Shown in pieces: positions 23,589-35,974 of a stretch of 64,000 nucleotides of DNA (position 1 is its first letter; each line of letters starts with the position of its first letter). Made by a program: the position numbers and the translations under genes. This DNA comes from Cordilura impudica (taxonomy: Eukaryota; Arthropoda; Insecta; Diptera; Scathophagidae). The notes beneath the pieces were generated by a model that worked only from the letters and a program-made list of their open reading frames with translations, was not told where the DNA came from and did no database searches. The DNA lies in assembly GCA_963682025.1 (NCBI GenBank), contig OY821522.1:22451264-22515263 (forward strand). The letters run 5' to 3'.

Positions 23589-25312
23589 TGAGTTCCAATA
23601 AAAATTGTGATACAAATTTGTGCAATCCCAATATTTCAATAGCTTCAAAAGCAAATTCAACAGATTCAAATAGTACTTCTTGACTTATACAAATCATTTT
23701 ATGATGTACATCTTTAATTTTCGTTTGTATTATGTTTAGATATGCAAGAATCAATTGCTGGATGCAGTAAACAAAACAATGAAACAGAATGGGGTGAATC
23801 AAGCCTTGACCAAGATTTTTCAGGCGATGACGATGACCTGGAATATATTCCTGAAAACAGAACTATGAAAACAGAACTTTCAACGGAAATAAAATAATTT
23901 TTTTTCTGATACTTGCGGTGGCCAAAATAGAAACAAAAATATTTCCATATTATTTCTCCATTTGATTCAAAGTTTAAATTTGGATGTAATTGAACACAAA
24001 TTTCTTGAAAGTGGACACAGTTACATAGAAGTTGATAGCATGCACAGTAGCGTGTCCCGAATTATTTTTTTTTTGTAGTTGCCCCCCCCCAAATGATGGG
24101 GATTTAGGACCCTTTTACGGGAAAAATACCAAAAAAAATTTTTGAACTAAAAACCAGATGGCTACCGGATCCTAAAGATTGCAATCCTAATGCATATAGA
24201 AAAAAAAAAATATTTTTGATTTTCAAAAAATTGACGACAAAAGTTGCGTAATACAGAGTACATTCCGGAAAAAATATTAATAAAATTTCCATAGAGCAAT
24301 TTTGGTGCAGCGTTGCATCTTAAAGATGGAAAGTGAGTATATATTTTTTTTCTTTCTTTCTTTCAAGCTAAATTAGTCTCAAAAGCTGCGCAAGCTAGAT
24401 GATATTAGCTAAAACTATTTCAAAAAATTTGATGAGCTTTTCTGGTCCAGCGCACAGCTTTTGAGGCTAATTTAGCTTGAAAGAAAGAAAGAAAAAAAAT
24501 ATATGCTCACTTTCCATCTTTAAGATGCAACGCTGCACCAAAAGTGCTCTACGGAAATTTTATTAATATTTTTCCCGGAATGTACTCTGTATTGCGCAAC
24601 TTTTGCAGTTAATATTTTGAAAGTCAAAAATATTTTTTTTTTTTTTTTTCAAAATGCACTAGAATTGCAATCTTTAGGATCCGGTAGCCATCTGGTTTTT
24701 TGTCCAAAAATTTTTTTTGTTATTTTTCCTGTAAAAGGCTCCTAAATCCCCATCTTTTGGGACGCGCTAATGCACAGTGCTATCGAAAAGCAAAAGAAGA
24801 ATGTTCTAGTATATACGATTCAAGATTGGATAACTATATTCAGACTCGCACGGCCCAAGAGACTTAAAAGCAAAGGAAAGCCTTATAATATAACCCAAAT
24901 GCGGTATACTGATTTTCTGGATTTATCGAACTTATCGGAGATTATAAAAAATAAAAATTTCGACGAAAACGGAGATAAAGTGAACTGGTTGAAAGTAAAA
25001 TCTTTTAGGTACCAAAAGGTTAAACCTGGTGTGATGGAGTAAAAGTATGACCACAATGAAACCTATAAAGAAATGTGTGTTTTTGGTAAATGTCGGCCCA
25101 TAAATTTGAAAGAAGTAAACATCAAAAAGGTGTATAAAAGCAGTCTTCCTATAATTATCGAAAAGAAAAAAGATTTAATTAATCTTTGCAAGTCAGGAGC
25201 AATCCCGGACGAGTTTCATCGCTGGTATAAAAACATAAAAACAAGCAAAACTACCAGAAATAATGCCCCAGAACCCGATGTAAATGACGATTTGGAATCA
25301 GATCAAGATTAA
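23589..25312 (+). pseudogene. Broken gene of the DTCGGQNRNK family, unit C
   Basis: Same parts as B: acidic block, in-frame DTCGGQNRNK block up to 24,047, then the MITE and the C-terminal block from 24,770. A C-to-A change creates a stop at 25,040-25,042 after 90 codons of the C-terminal block. A second frame resumes at 25,073. Apart from that change, the block matches B. Confidence 0.6.
24048..24769. mobile_element. hAT-type foldback MITE, copy C (722 bp, most complete)
   Basis: Both arms and the loop (24,388-24,455) are present in the A orientation. It is flanked by ATGCACAG at 24,040-24,047 and 24,770-24,777. It keeps the left-end segment AAATGATGGGGATTTAGGA that A lost. Confidence 0.85.
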
Positions 25313-25796
25313 TAAATTTAAAATGAAAATCACAAACAAGCTATTTTCATAAAAAAACACATGTCCATAAAAAATATTTTTTAATAAAAAGGCTTATAAA
25401 AAAAGTTGAATAAATTAAATTGAATAACATTTTTTTGTTTCATCTTATTGATAAATGTTTTTACTATCAGATTTGTATATCGATTTTCAAATTAAAACTA
25501 ATTAATGGTTTTTTCAGCGGCCATAAACTTTAAATATTCAATAACTCAGAAACACAATTATGCGACTTGAGATCTTTTTGGAGGATACCGACGATATATG
25601 AATTTTAAAAATTCTGATAAATTATTAAGTAGAAAAAGATTAAATCTTGAACTCTTTGTACATATATTATATAATGAAAAAATGTAAATAATATTTAACA
25701 AATGAATAAATTGAAAATTGAAGAAAAAAAGTCCTTGCGTGGATAATGCAGATGAAAGAGGGTGCACAGTCGCTGACTGTGCAGCAGTATAGGTAG

Positions 25797-28560
25797 CGTC
25801 GACAAAGGAAGACACAAACCACAGCCGAACAGATAGTGCCAAAAGTCATTAAAAAGAAACGGAGAGGCGATTATTTCCCGAAGCTGAACCAGAAAAAAGT
25901 CATTTTGCTGAGACAAATTAATTGCGAACCACCAGCAACGAGGGTCTAATCGTCTAAATTGTGGGAGCAAGTCAAAAGGACGGAGTTCCTGATAAACAAG
26001 TTCTTGACATACGGAAATAAATAACTCTTTCTAAATTAAAAAAAAATCGATGTGCGCATCGATAAGTCGCTCGTGGCAAAAGAAACAATAAAATAAATAA
26101 TATAGAAATGTATAACTCACGAATGATTATGATCATCGTTATTGTAGTAGCTTTTCTATTGATTGTAAAGAAAATCATTAAAAATTGTATAGAAGACATT
26201 GCTCATGGACTGACCAGCTATTTGTGAGAAGTGGTCCAACAGCAGCTTGAAAATTTTAATATAGTTGATAAATTATATCCATTAAGATATATATGAAAAA
26301 AACTAAAATATAATTTTTTAATTGTAACAAATCCAATACTAACAACAAAGAGTTTAGGTCGCCCATACTCGAAAGAAATCATAGTGGTGAAGAATGTAGA
26401 GTTAGCCAGTCTAGAGAATGATTTTGAGGAAAATCTGTTGAAAGTTTTACTAAAGGAGGAGAAGTCGACATTGTAAGCAGAGTTTAAGAATATAAAAAAT
26501 TAAGATTTAGGGGTCTTAGACCTGCATTGGGAGAGGAAAGTTAGTAAGGTGAAAACAAGGCATTAGAGGTGATGGACATCTATGAATTGAATAGCATTAG
26601 CAAATTAGTTCACTTTACAGGGAAAAAATCGAGACTAAGCAGATTTGTGTATTTAACTATATATTTAAAACTTGTTTAGAGACAAAAGTCCAGAATATGG
26701 TGAAACAGGAAACTGTTCGAATCAATATTTCGGAATTAGTAACAGCGCTACGAAAATCATATAAACCAGTTGGGACTACAAGTATTTTCTTGAATAAAAT
26801 ATCAAAATTGGCTCAGAGAATTTACAGAGAGGGTTTGGAAACTAGTTGCTTAACTCGATAAAATTCAGTTTTCACATATGTGAGACCAACAAACATTATC
26901 AACTATTAGTGCAAGTAAGTTTTAGACTTTAATGGGATCTCTAAAAATCGCTGAGGAGGCTGAAGCTAGCTTAAGGCAAAACCAAGTTTTATATTCTGCT
27001 AGTAGGGAAAGACCAAATGTAGGAAATGTGCCCAAAAGCTTTTCAATGGTAGATGTCCAACTAGTGGAGGGTAAGGTCATAATCGCGATTTTTCGGCAAT
27101 TTTCCAAAAGTATGCCATTCTAATGTGGGAAACGGTAATAGGAACAATAGTGCCAATACTAGTAGAAATAGGAACAATAATGGAAATAAGAACAATAATG
27201 GGAACAGCAACAGGAAAAATTATAACAATAATAATCGCTATAGAAGAAACTGCGCCAACAACAACACCGGTAGACATGGTAATGGCGGTAACAATAATAT
27301 GAGTGTAGATATATCACTGTGCATGGAAACTTTTTTGGTCGTGCATGATGTTAATTCGAATGATACATGTAGTTTAAATGGTGTATCAGAAGTGCAGGTA
27401 AAGCGTTCTTGTTCCACCATTATGAAGATGAAAGTAGATGACAATGTTATTGAACAGAAATTGCAATAGTTAAAAATAATTTACCCATTAACATGGATGG
27501 AATTTCGGGTAGATATTTTCTATAGAGATTAAGGTGCAGAATTGACTATGATAAATATATGTTATCATTTGAAGTAAATGGCTAAAACATAGTAATACTA
27601 ACCCATGATGAAGCGTTTAGCATTAATCATGTAATAATACCACCAAGAAGCGTGATAATTATACCATTTCCGTTAAAACTGGAAGAAAATTGTTTAATTT
27701 AGAATAGAGAACTTTTTCCGGAAGTGTATTTGGCCAACAATATAATACCAAGAGAAGGAAATCAGCACATGAAACTTCTGAATGTCACTGATAAAAAAAC
27801 TATAGTAGAAAATCATAAAATACAAACGACTCCATTAAATTGAAATAGGCTGAATTGGGAAAAATACAGGAAGTAATAAAAATTCTTCTGCAAGGTTTGT
27901 GAAGTTACTGGATAATTTGATATTGAACGATATGAATAATGGGGATAAGCCAGAGCTAGTAGAAGTTTTGCGAAAATATCAGTACGTATTCCGTCTGGAG
28001 GATGAGGATTTAACAACCAATAATTTCTATAAACAGATGATAGACTTACGTGATGATAAACCAGTGAATGTAAAGAATTACGTTTGCCACACGCACAGGC
28101 TGACGAGATAAGTTCTCATGTATGAAATTTATTTAGGGAGGGCATAATAGAGCCAACCATGAGTCCATACAATGCCCCTTTATTATTAGCTCCAAATGAG
28201 AATAAAATAATATGAAGAAAAGTTAATTTGTAGTCGCTTTTAGGAAATTAAATAATGAAATAGTCAATAATAAATTTCCTTTACTAAGAACAGCCGATGT
28301 TTTAAATAGACTTGGCAATCTCCTCCAAACCCCGCACTTTCAACACCATATTTACATTATACAAGTTTACCATTTGATTTAAAGTTATCATCCCATAGTT
28401 TTCAACGTATGCTGAAGATTGCTTTAGAGAACCATTTGAAATAACTTACACACCATGTAAATATTTTAAGACAATTTATATGGATACAGTACCTTTTGGT
28501 GTTCTTTAGAACCTGTAGAAACCTTTTTTATGAAATTTAATCTGGCATTGCTGTTCTAGT
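25797..28560 (+). pseudogene. Degenerate Ty3/gypsy element (mdg1/412-like): leader, gag, protease-RT linker, start of RT
   Basis: After the leader and small membrane frame (26,108-26,227), gag-like sequence resembles the relic at 48,703-48,972 (QETVRIN and ALRKSYKP versus QETIPTT and ALKRVYKP). A frame at 26,932-27,123 carries an EEAEASLRQNQVLYSASRER segment, and an Asn-rich basic tail follows at 27,125-27,300. From about 27,500, LGRDF-type and IDYDKYMLSFE-type motifs mark the end of protease. At 27,899-28,111 a YVFRLEDEDLTTNN segment, and then broken REGIIEPTMSPYNAP-type RT motifs, run to about 28,560. Many stops and frameshifts are present, and RNase H and integrase are absent. Confidence 0.7.
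26108..26227 (+). CDS. Small single-span membrane peptide frame, unit C
   Basis: Same 39-residue frame as in unit B, here upstream of a longer gag relic in the same element. Confidence 0.3.
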   Translation: MYNSRMIMIIVIVVAFLLIVKKIIKNCIEDIAHGLTSYL

Positions 28561-28644
28561 TGCTATTTAGAACAAATTCATTCGCTTCGTTTTGTTATAA
28601 AAATCAAATTAAAATTATATACAGATTAAATAAGTTCTCATTAA

Positions 28645-31036
28645 TTGAATAATTCTAAAAAGATGAAAATTTGTCATTACCATAAGGAATGGGAACATGA
28701 TTATTTTTTTGTTATGATAAAGAAAAAATGCTGTTGTTTAATTTGCGATAATAATGTATCATTGCCGAAGACAGGATATTTGGAACGACATTTCAAAACG
28801 CAGCATATGAAATGTGAAATAAATTATCCGCTGAATAGTGATTTAGGAAAAGCTAAACTTATTGAACTTATGGCGAGTCTCTCATCGCAACAATTAATTT
28901 TTACTAAAGAAACATTAAAATCAAATTCGATTACAATTGCTTCTTTGCGAGTATGCCATGTTCCTGCTAAAAATAAGAAACCATTTAGTGATGGTGCAAT
29001 TATAAAAACTGCATTTTTGGAGGCGGCTGATTCTTTATTTTGTGCCTATAAAAATAAGTCAGAAATCGTTACTGCGATTAACGATTTACAGTTACGAAAC
29101 GAGTGGACTAAATAGCTTCAAATTTAAAAGAACAATTAATGCAGGATATTACGAATAGTCGAGCATTTTCACTCAGTTGAATAAGTCTACTGATGTAGTT
29201 GGCATATTTCAAATGATTATTTTCATTAGAATGGTTTTTAACGACTTTTCGAGTAAAGAAGAAATACATACAATAATTTCATTAAAAGGAAATACTCGAG
29301 GTGAATATTTATTTACCAGTTTCAAAGTCTATGGTATAATTACTAAATTTTCACTCTATAGACTTGTTTCAATTACAACGGACGGACCACCAGTAGTGCG
29401 ATTCAATAATTTCTTTTAACGATAATCGAATCGTTAAAAAAATAAAACAACAAAATTTTCGATTTTGGTATTCAGTAAAATTTTTAAACGATATTCGCTA
29501 TTGTTAGTCAGTTGTTGTTATCTAAACGACAAAAATTTTTGTGTTGTTAATTCAATCGTTAAAAGTTAAATTTTTAGGTTGAAATGTCGTCACATATAAA
29601 TAATAATCATAAAATAATGAAAATATATTGCTTTTATTTTAAAAACTTTTTTTAAAATTAAATAAAAAAAATTAAATAGCATATTCAATTCATTATATTA
29701 TAGTCAAATAAATAAACAGAAATATTAATAAAAAATAAAGAAATTAAACGTAAACCTAAAATCATCCTGTCAAACACGAAGTGATTAGTTTTTTTTTCCA
29801 TTCTGCTCGTTTATAATTTAAATAAATAGAAAAATAGATCTGTCGACTATCGTTAAGGTGTAGTTAGTGAATCACTTAATCGTTAGTGCAAACAACTATA
29901 GCTGTCGTTATATTTTGCGATTTTCGGATCGTTAATATTTACAGAATCGCACTACAGCTACAGTTGTCGAAATGGTTCATCGCTTTATGAAGATTTTCCC
30001 GATTTCTTACAATATCATTGTATAATACACCAGCAAGTGCTGTGCACTTGCAAACATGCAAGAAATTATGAATATACCTTTCAAAATTTCTAATTCAATT
30101 CGAGTAAAAAGTCTCCAAAGGCGCCTTTTCAAGCTACAGGTGGAAGAATCAAATAATGGTGGACCATCCGAACTGCTCATGCATACAGATGTTAGGTGGG
30201 TAAGTCGAGGAAAATTTCTCCAGCGATTTAGAGATCTAATCAATGAAATTAAGCAATTTCTTAGCGAAAGAGGAGATGATTACCATCAATTAAATGACGC
30301 TATTTGGTTATTTAGCATTTTTAACCGATGTAGCAGCTAAATTAAATGATTTAAATTTAGAACTACAAGATCCTAATAAAACAATTCTCCATATGATTAG
30401 TGCTGTAAACGCTTTCAGAGAAAAATTAAATCTTCTTGTATCAAGCTAGAAAATAAAAATTTATCTAATTTTCCAAATATGTTGTCGCAAATACTGCTTC
30501 TAATAATTATGATGAAAAAAAATTTGTCAAAGAAATTAAAAACCTTATTGAAGAATGAATTAACCATTTCGAAATTAAAAAAAAAAATGATAATATTGGT
30601 TTATTTATGAGTTTTCCATTTGATAATACTCGTAGTATTATAGCAGAAACAATTGCAGAAAATCTCAACTAAATTTGATATGGATAATATTATACTTGAA
30701 ACAGAAATTATTAGTTTGCAAAATGATATTTATATTAAAACAAGAGCTGGTGAAGATAATTTCTGGAAATATTTAGCAGACGACAAGTATTCGAGTCTGA
30801 AAAAATGAGCTGAAAACTTATACGCCTGTTTTGGTTCAACATATCTGTGCGAATCAGCATTTTGTCAAATGAAAATAATAAAGTCAAAATACCGAACGAG
30901 CTTAACAGGCGAACATTTAGAATCCTGCTTGAGAATTGGTCTGAGTAATTATTCACCAAATTATGAACAAATTTTAGAAAACATGCAATGTAGATTAAGT
31001 AATTTAAATAATGTAGCATCAGGAAGTTCAAAATGA
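28645..31036 (+). pseudogene. hAT-superfamily transposase pseudogene
   Basis: The N-terminal part (28,645-29,115) has a BED-like finger (CLIC, then HFKTQH). The middle contains ITTDGPP and resumes after a MITE with broken YHCIIHQQ-type and MQEIMNI-type sequence. A frame at 30,056-30,340 has DVRWVSRGKFLQRFRDL. The C-terminal end (about 30,830-31,036) shows the hAT dimerisation signature STYLCESAF and KIIKSKYR. The layout matches the hAT group related to ZBED and GTF2IRD2-type proteins. It is broken by an in-frame stop at 29,113-29,115, several frameshifts and the inserted element at 29,394. Total length suits a transposase of about 600 residues. Terminal repeats were not identified. Confidence 0.8.
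29394..29954. mobile_element. Non-autonomous DNA element inside the hAT pseudogene (561 bp)
   Basis: It has perfect 11-bp terminal inverted repeats TAGTGCGATTC and GAATCGCACTA, flanked by CAG on both sides (29,391-29,393 and 29,955-29,957). Removing it restores the order of hAT motifs. The interior is AT-rich with several GTTAA-type runs. Degenerate relatives lie inverted in units A and B. The 3-bp duplication does not fit hAT, so the class is unassigned. Confidence 0.75.
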
Positions 31037-31289
31037 ATTTTATATATTCTTATGCACATCTGTAACTTTAACTTAAGTTTTAAGTTTGTGATAATTTTTA
31101 ATTATTTCGATTAATAAATATTATTAACATATGTATGATTTTTGTTCTTATTAAATTTACTTTAATACAAATAAGTAAATTTCAGCAATCCTTAAATTTG
31201 GAACCTTAAATATTGCCTTCTCCTCTTACCATTAGTTTAGAAAAAGTAGATCGCGGTGGATTTGTATTGCGCGAAGTCAAATAATATTA

Positions 31290-32425
31290 ATATTTTTTTG
31301 GCCATGAAGAAGGCCTTTTTTATGTTGAATTTCGAACGTAGCAGCAACGGCGAGCTTTTGTACCTTCCGTCATAGCATGGTTATCCCAAAGAGCTAAATA
31401 GTGAAAAAAGAAAACTAAATATTTTATTAATAAGATTACAAAATGTGCTATCATTTATAATCGCGCTGTATTTCATTTTCTTCTTTCCAAAACCAATTTG
31501 TAATTTTGTAGTAAACTATATTTTTTAAGAAATTTAACTTTTTTAAAGAAAAGGTACTATTATAAGAAAATGTATTTTTAAACAAGGGTTTTTTAAGAAA
31601 AGGTACTTTAAAAAATACTTTTTTCAGAAAATATATTTTTTAAGAAAGGGTGTTTTTAAGCAAATCACGAACTTTAAAAAAAAAAAAAAATACTTATTAA
31701 GAAAAAGTACTATATAATATACTTTTTAAGAAAAATTTACTTTCTTATCAAAAGGTACTTTTCTAATAAAATATGTTTTTTTTAAGAACGGCTACTTTTT
31801 CTAACAAAATATAATTTTTTAAGAATATATACTATTTTAAGAAAAGCTATTTTTTTAATATGCTTTTTTAAGAAATAGTTTTTTTTAAGAAAAGGTACTT
31901 TAAAAAAAAACGTTTTAAGAAAATATATTTTTTAAGACTATTTTTTTAAGAATACTTAGTTTATGAAAGTATACTTTTTAATTAAGGCTACTTTAAGAAA
32001 AGGTACTTTTTTAATAAAAGGTACTTTTTTAAGAAAATATACCTTCATAAAAAAGGTACTTTTTTAACAAAAGTTACTTATTTAAGAAAAGGCACTTTTT
32101 TAAGGAAATGTTATTTTTTAACAAAAAAGGTACTTTAAAAAAATGTTTTTTAATAAAAGTTGCTTTTTTACAAAATTTTTTAAACTCTTTCTCTTAACTC
32201 AATCTCTCTGTCTGTCGTGGGGCAACCCCATTCCCACTTATCCAATTGATTTGAAATTTGGCCCATAATCTTGTTGTGACTACAGATTAATTTTGGGGTA
32301 GTCACGCACAGTCACGCATAGTCCCGCACAGTCACGGAGTGATCTAAATGTCATTTCCCCTCATTCGATCGATCTGAAGCTTGGTCCATACACTTGCTGT
32401 GAAAAAAGATTAACTTGGACTTAGT
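31290..32425 (-). repeat. Inverted copy of the minisatellite element (part 1)
   Basis: This is the reverse complement of about 2,215 down to about 1,092 of the window: the GGCCATGAAGAAGGCC stretch, the minisatellite (31,510-32,180), then the GTGACTGTGCGTGACT block. It is interrupted at 32,425 by an LTR element and resumes at 38,802. Confidence 0.8.
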
Positions 32426-33522
32426 TGTTATGTATTAAACCGCTGAAACGAAGGAAATGACGCATCCTACCGGCTGCGCCATTAACGTTAAATCCTAATC
32501 AGCTGAAACGAAAGAAATGACGCATCCTACCGACTGCGCCATTAATGTTATGTACTAAACAGCTGAAACGAAAGAAAGTCCTAACCGCGAATTTGCCTAT
32601 TATGTTATAGCGCTGGCAGGCGCTGTCTATCAACGCCCAAACGGCGTTAATGTTGCTGAAAAGGAGAAAATTAAAAGGCAAAGTCGGACCAGTATGCGTG
32701 CTAACTAACGGGTAAAGTCAGAACAGCGTACTTACTTGTCTTCATCTGCCACTGTTCTGACTTTTCCCCCTTTATTTATATTAAAGAAAAAACTAATTAA
32801 AAATATCTATAACAACAATGAAAGTAAAAATTGCATTAATAATGTAAGTAAAAAATTAATAATAATAAAAAAACAAACATTAATCATAACGCAATGCAGT
32901 TCATGGCCTACTTAAATGGCTAAATTAACCAATAACAAAAAAAAAAAAAAACAAATAATAAATAAAAAGAACATAAACAGATACCAGCGGCTTTTCAAGG
33001 CCAATACCTATATTGAATCATTTCGTTTGCAAGTGCTTGACAACACACCCGGAACTTACTAAAAGAAAAAAGAAGTAATCAAAACTAAGTCAATGCATTT
33101 TAGTAACAACGACAAAAAAAACCAGAACGCTAAAAACAAAAACACAATCGAGTTACTCTTATTACACAAGCGTTCATACAAGCCAAAAAACAAAAACGAC
33201 TTAGCATATACAAATTAAATTAACAAAAACAAAACTAAAATCGTTACCCTCCGCAACATTTAGTTAGGGCAAATATATGAAACCATGGTACATTGTCAAA
33301 CACTTGTACATTATCTTAGATTATATTATACTATTCATATTATGAATATTATGTTATATTATATTATAATATTATTAATATTATTATTATTATTGTTATT
33401 ATTATTATTATTACCATAATTATTATTTTTATACACGTTGTTATATTCTCTATATTAAATTTAAACTAATCTTATACTATTTTGTACTACATTCTATGCA
33501 TGTGAAACTCTGTTTCACAACA
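32426..33522 (-). repeat. 3' LTR of the deleted LTR element (1,097 bp)
   Basis: Begins TGTTATGTATTAAACC and ends GTTTCACAACA on the plus strand. It contains about fourteen ATT units (33,371-33,412) and 60-bp repeats that include GGCTGCGCCA-type sequence at its outer end. Confidence 0.85.
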
Positions 33523-33537
33523 TTCCTCCCCCTTTCC
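33523..33537 (-). other. Polypurine tract
   Basis: Read on the minus strand it is GGAAAGGGGGAGGAA, directly before the LTR start TGTTGTGAAAC. The plus-strand relative has the same arrangement at 61,751-61,765. Confidence 0.8.
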
Positions 33538-35055
33538 ACAGAAACGATTCCCACATCGTTTACCAGCGACCCTGAACTGACACGTTGCTTATGCTGCCGC
33601 TGGTGATGATTCTGCTGATGATGATGTTACTACTAATGATGAAGATGTTGATTCTGATGATGATGTTGATGATAATGTTGCTGCTGATGATGTTGCTAGT
33701 GATAAGGCTGCTGATAATGACAAAACTGATAAGGACGAATCCGGAACCAATGCTGATGATGAAGATTCTACTAATGACGATAATTTCGACAGTCGCTGTC
33801 TGGTTTACTGATTGGGCACCACAATGCATCTTTTTACTCTAGCATGTGCATGACCGTTAACTTTCACCTCGTTGCATATAACCATTCCTGTGATTCGATT
33901 CCAATACTACACCATGACAACCGTTGGCCTGTTGCTTCATAAAACGGATTCTTGGCCACCTTCTTTGTAAAAAATGAATTTGGCTGGACGCTTCGTATAA
34001 CAAATTTTGGGCTGTCGCTTGGATGATGACAAAAGGCAATCCGACGACATTGATGATTGAGTTCCAATACAGAATCATAACAAACAAAATGAGTTTTGGC
34101 CTGGTGCAAGCTCATGACAATACTTTCGGCGAAGTTGTAATCCCCGACGAGATTGTATCGAGCTCATAATTCGTTGGCGCTTATTGCAATGTTCAATATA
34201 GGACCAGATCACTCTTCTGATCACCTTCAATGATGTGACTGGCCAATCCATCGCGCAGGAACCAAATTGCTACTTCGACATAGTTTATGTTGCTCATTCT
34301 TTCTTGACAACGTTTCTTACCGAATAGACAGACATGTTGCTTTGCTGGATCAACCTAGGCGATATTCCATTATTGACTCGGGACGAAACATGTAGCTTAT
34401 GAATCAACCTGCCCTCTTGCCTCAATGACCATCCTGCCAGCTAGCCCAAAACAACCATATCTTGTAACAACGGTCTTTTCAATTTGTGCGGACCTGAGCC
34501 AATAAATAGTCAATCACATACCGAATTCTCGATGGACCCATTCGCACTTCACTCTTACAATTGATCTTTAATCAGTACCTCTTTACTCAAGACATTGAAT
34601 TCTTATCTCTTTCTTGTGCCCACCTTTCCGTCATGTCAGCCTACTGCTTGTAGCTGCTTTCTTGATCAGTGTTGAATTTTACCGCTTTCTAGATGAATGC
34701 TGATCAGCATCGCTCTCAGTGGACTTGGGTTGAAATTCCCTAACTTTACTAATATAACAAAAACGGAGCATTTCCTATACTATTCACAACTAACTAAACT
34801 ATAGATATATTTTCTACTCATATTTTAATACAATAATTCCTTTTTTTTTCTTGAACAATAGCTATTTCAGGATTAATTCCTTGCTTTTTTTTCCAAATTC
34901 TTTCTTCTACTAATATACATATTTTTTTTTTCTTTAAATATATGTCTCTCAATATGTGTATGCTTAGAGTATAGTTTAATATATCTTCTTTTTTTTTTAA
35001 ATATATTATTTTTTTTTTTCTAAATATGTATTCATATTTTCCTTTTTTTTATGTA

Positions 35056-35093
<38 letters not shown>

Positions 35094-35330
35094 TTTTAAA
35101 TATGTAGTTAGTTTTTTTACTTTTTTTTTAAATATGTATGTTTAATGTCTATATATTCCTTTACTTTTAACAAGTATGTATGTTACATTTTTTTTTCTTT
35201 AAAATATGTGTTTTTAAATAGATATGTATGTTTGATCTCTAAATCTTCTTCCTTTTTTTTAACAAATATGTATGCTACTATCTATATATATTCATTGTTT
35301 TTTTTTTTTTTTTTTAATATGTATGTGTCC
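33538..35330 (-). other. 3' non-coding region of the deleted LTR element
   Basis: Contains an imperfect GAT-rich trinucleotide block (33,590-33,790) that matches the ATC-rich block at 61,470-61,690 in the other element, then unique-looking and poly-T sequence. Frames across the GAT block are repeat artefacts. Confidence 0.6.
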
Positions 35331-35905
35331 CATGGGGAGACCTCCCATTTTTCCTTATAATTATTTATACATGGGGAGACCTCCCACCTTTTCCGTCTTA
35401 TTTTTATATATATATATTTTATTTTTTTCAAAGGGGGGACCTCCCATCATTCCTTATCCTTATTACTCTTTTCTTTTTTACGGAGTTGGCCTCCCATCTT
35501 TTCTTATTGCTTTTTTTTTTTACTTATATATATATTTTTTTCCAACCATTTTTTTTTTTACATATGGGGAGTTTTTGTTTTTTTTTTACGTGGGGAGAAC
35601 TCCCATCTTTTCTACTTATTTCATTCTTTATATATATATATATACATATTTTTTTTTTTATTATGTGGGGAGTCTTCCTATCTTTTCCTCATTTCATTGT
35701 ATTCTCTTTTGATCATAATTATTATTTTTTTTTTTATTTACAATCATTTTCAGATTTAAAACGTGAGGAATCTCCCATCTTTTCTCATTATTAATATATA
35801 TATTTTTTTCTTTTTTTTCAATCATTTTTAGTTTTAAAACGTGAGATCTCTCATCCTTTCTCATTATTATTATATTTTTTTTTTACATGTGGAGATCTTC
35901 CATCT
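35331..35905. promoter_or_regulatory. Array of about ten GGGAG/CTCCC palindromes in AT-rich spacers
   Basis: Palindromes such as GGGGAGACCTCCC and GGGGAGAACTCCC start near 35,331, 35,371, 35,431, 35,481, 35,563, 35,591, 35,664, 35,761, 35,840 and 35,885, at intervals of about 30-100 bp, separated by T-rich or TA-rich DNA. The related element has similar motifs at 59,909-60,150. This could be a protein-binding array; function is inferred only. Confidence 0.45.
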
Positions 35906-35974
35906 TTTCTTATATTTTTTTTCTTTTCCCTTTAATATAATTTCTTATATATATATTTTTTAAATATATTTTCT

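Larger units (their letters stand above)
21277..26731 (+). repeat. Large tandem unit C (partial, about 5.5 kb)
   Basis: Third copy. It matches B up to AATATTTC at 26,731 and then continues into gypsy gag sequence instead of the A/B-specific block. C alone shows the gypsy element running on past this point. Confidence 0.9.

Noticed and set aside
33560..33842. Ile/Ser- and Met/Leu-rich frames on both strands (also 61,395-61,719)
   Set aside because: Imperfect GAT/ATC trinucleotide repeats keep several frames open; they lie in LTR-element non-coding DNA.
35145..35794. Phe/Tyr-rich plus-strand frames
   Set aside because: They come from T-rich and TA-rich spacers in the LTR element, on the strand opposite to its transcription.
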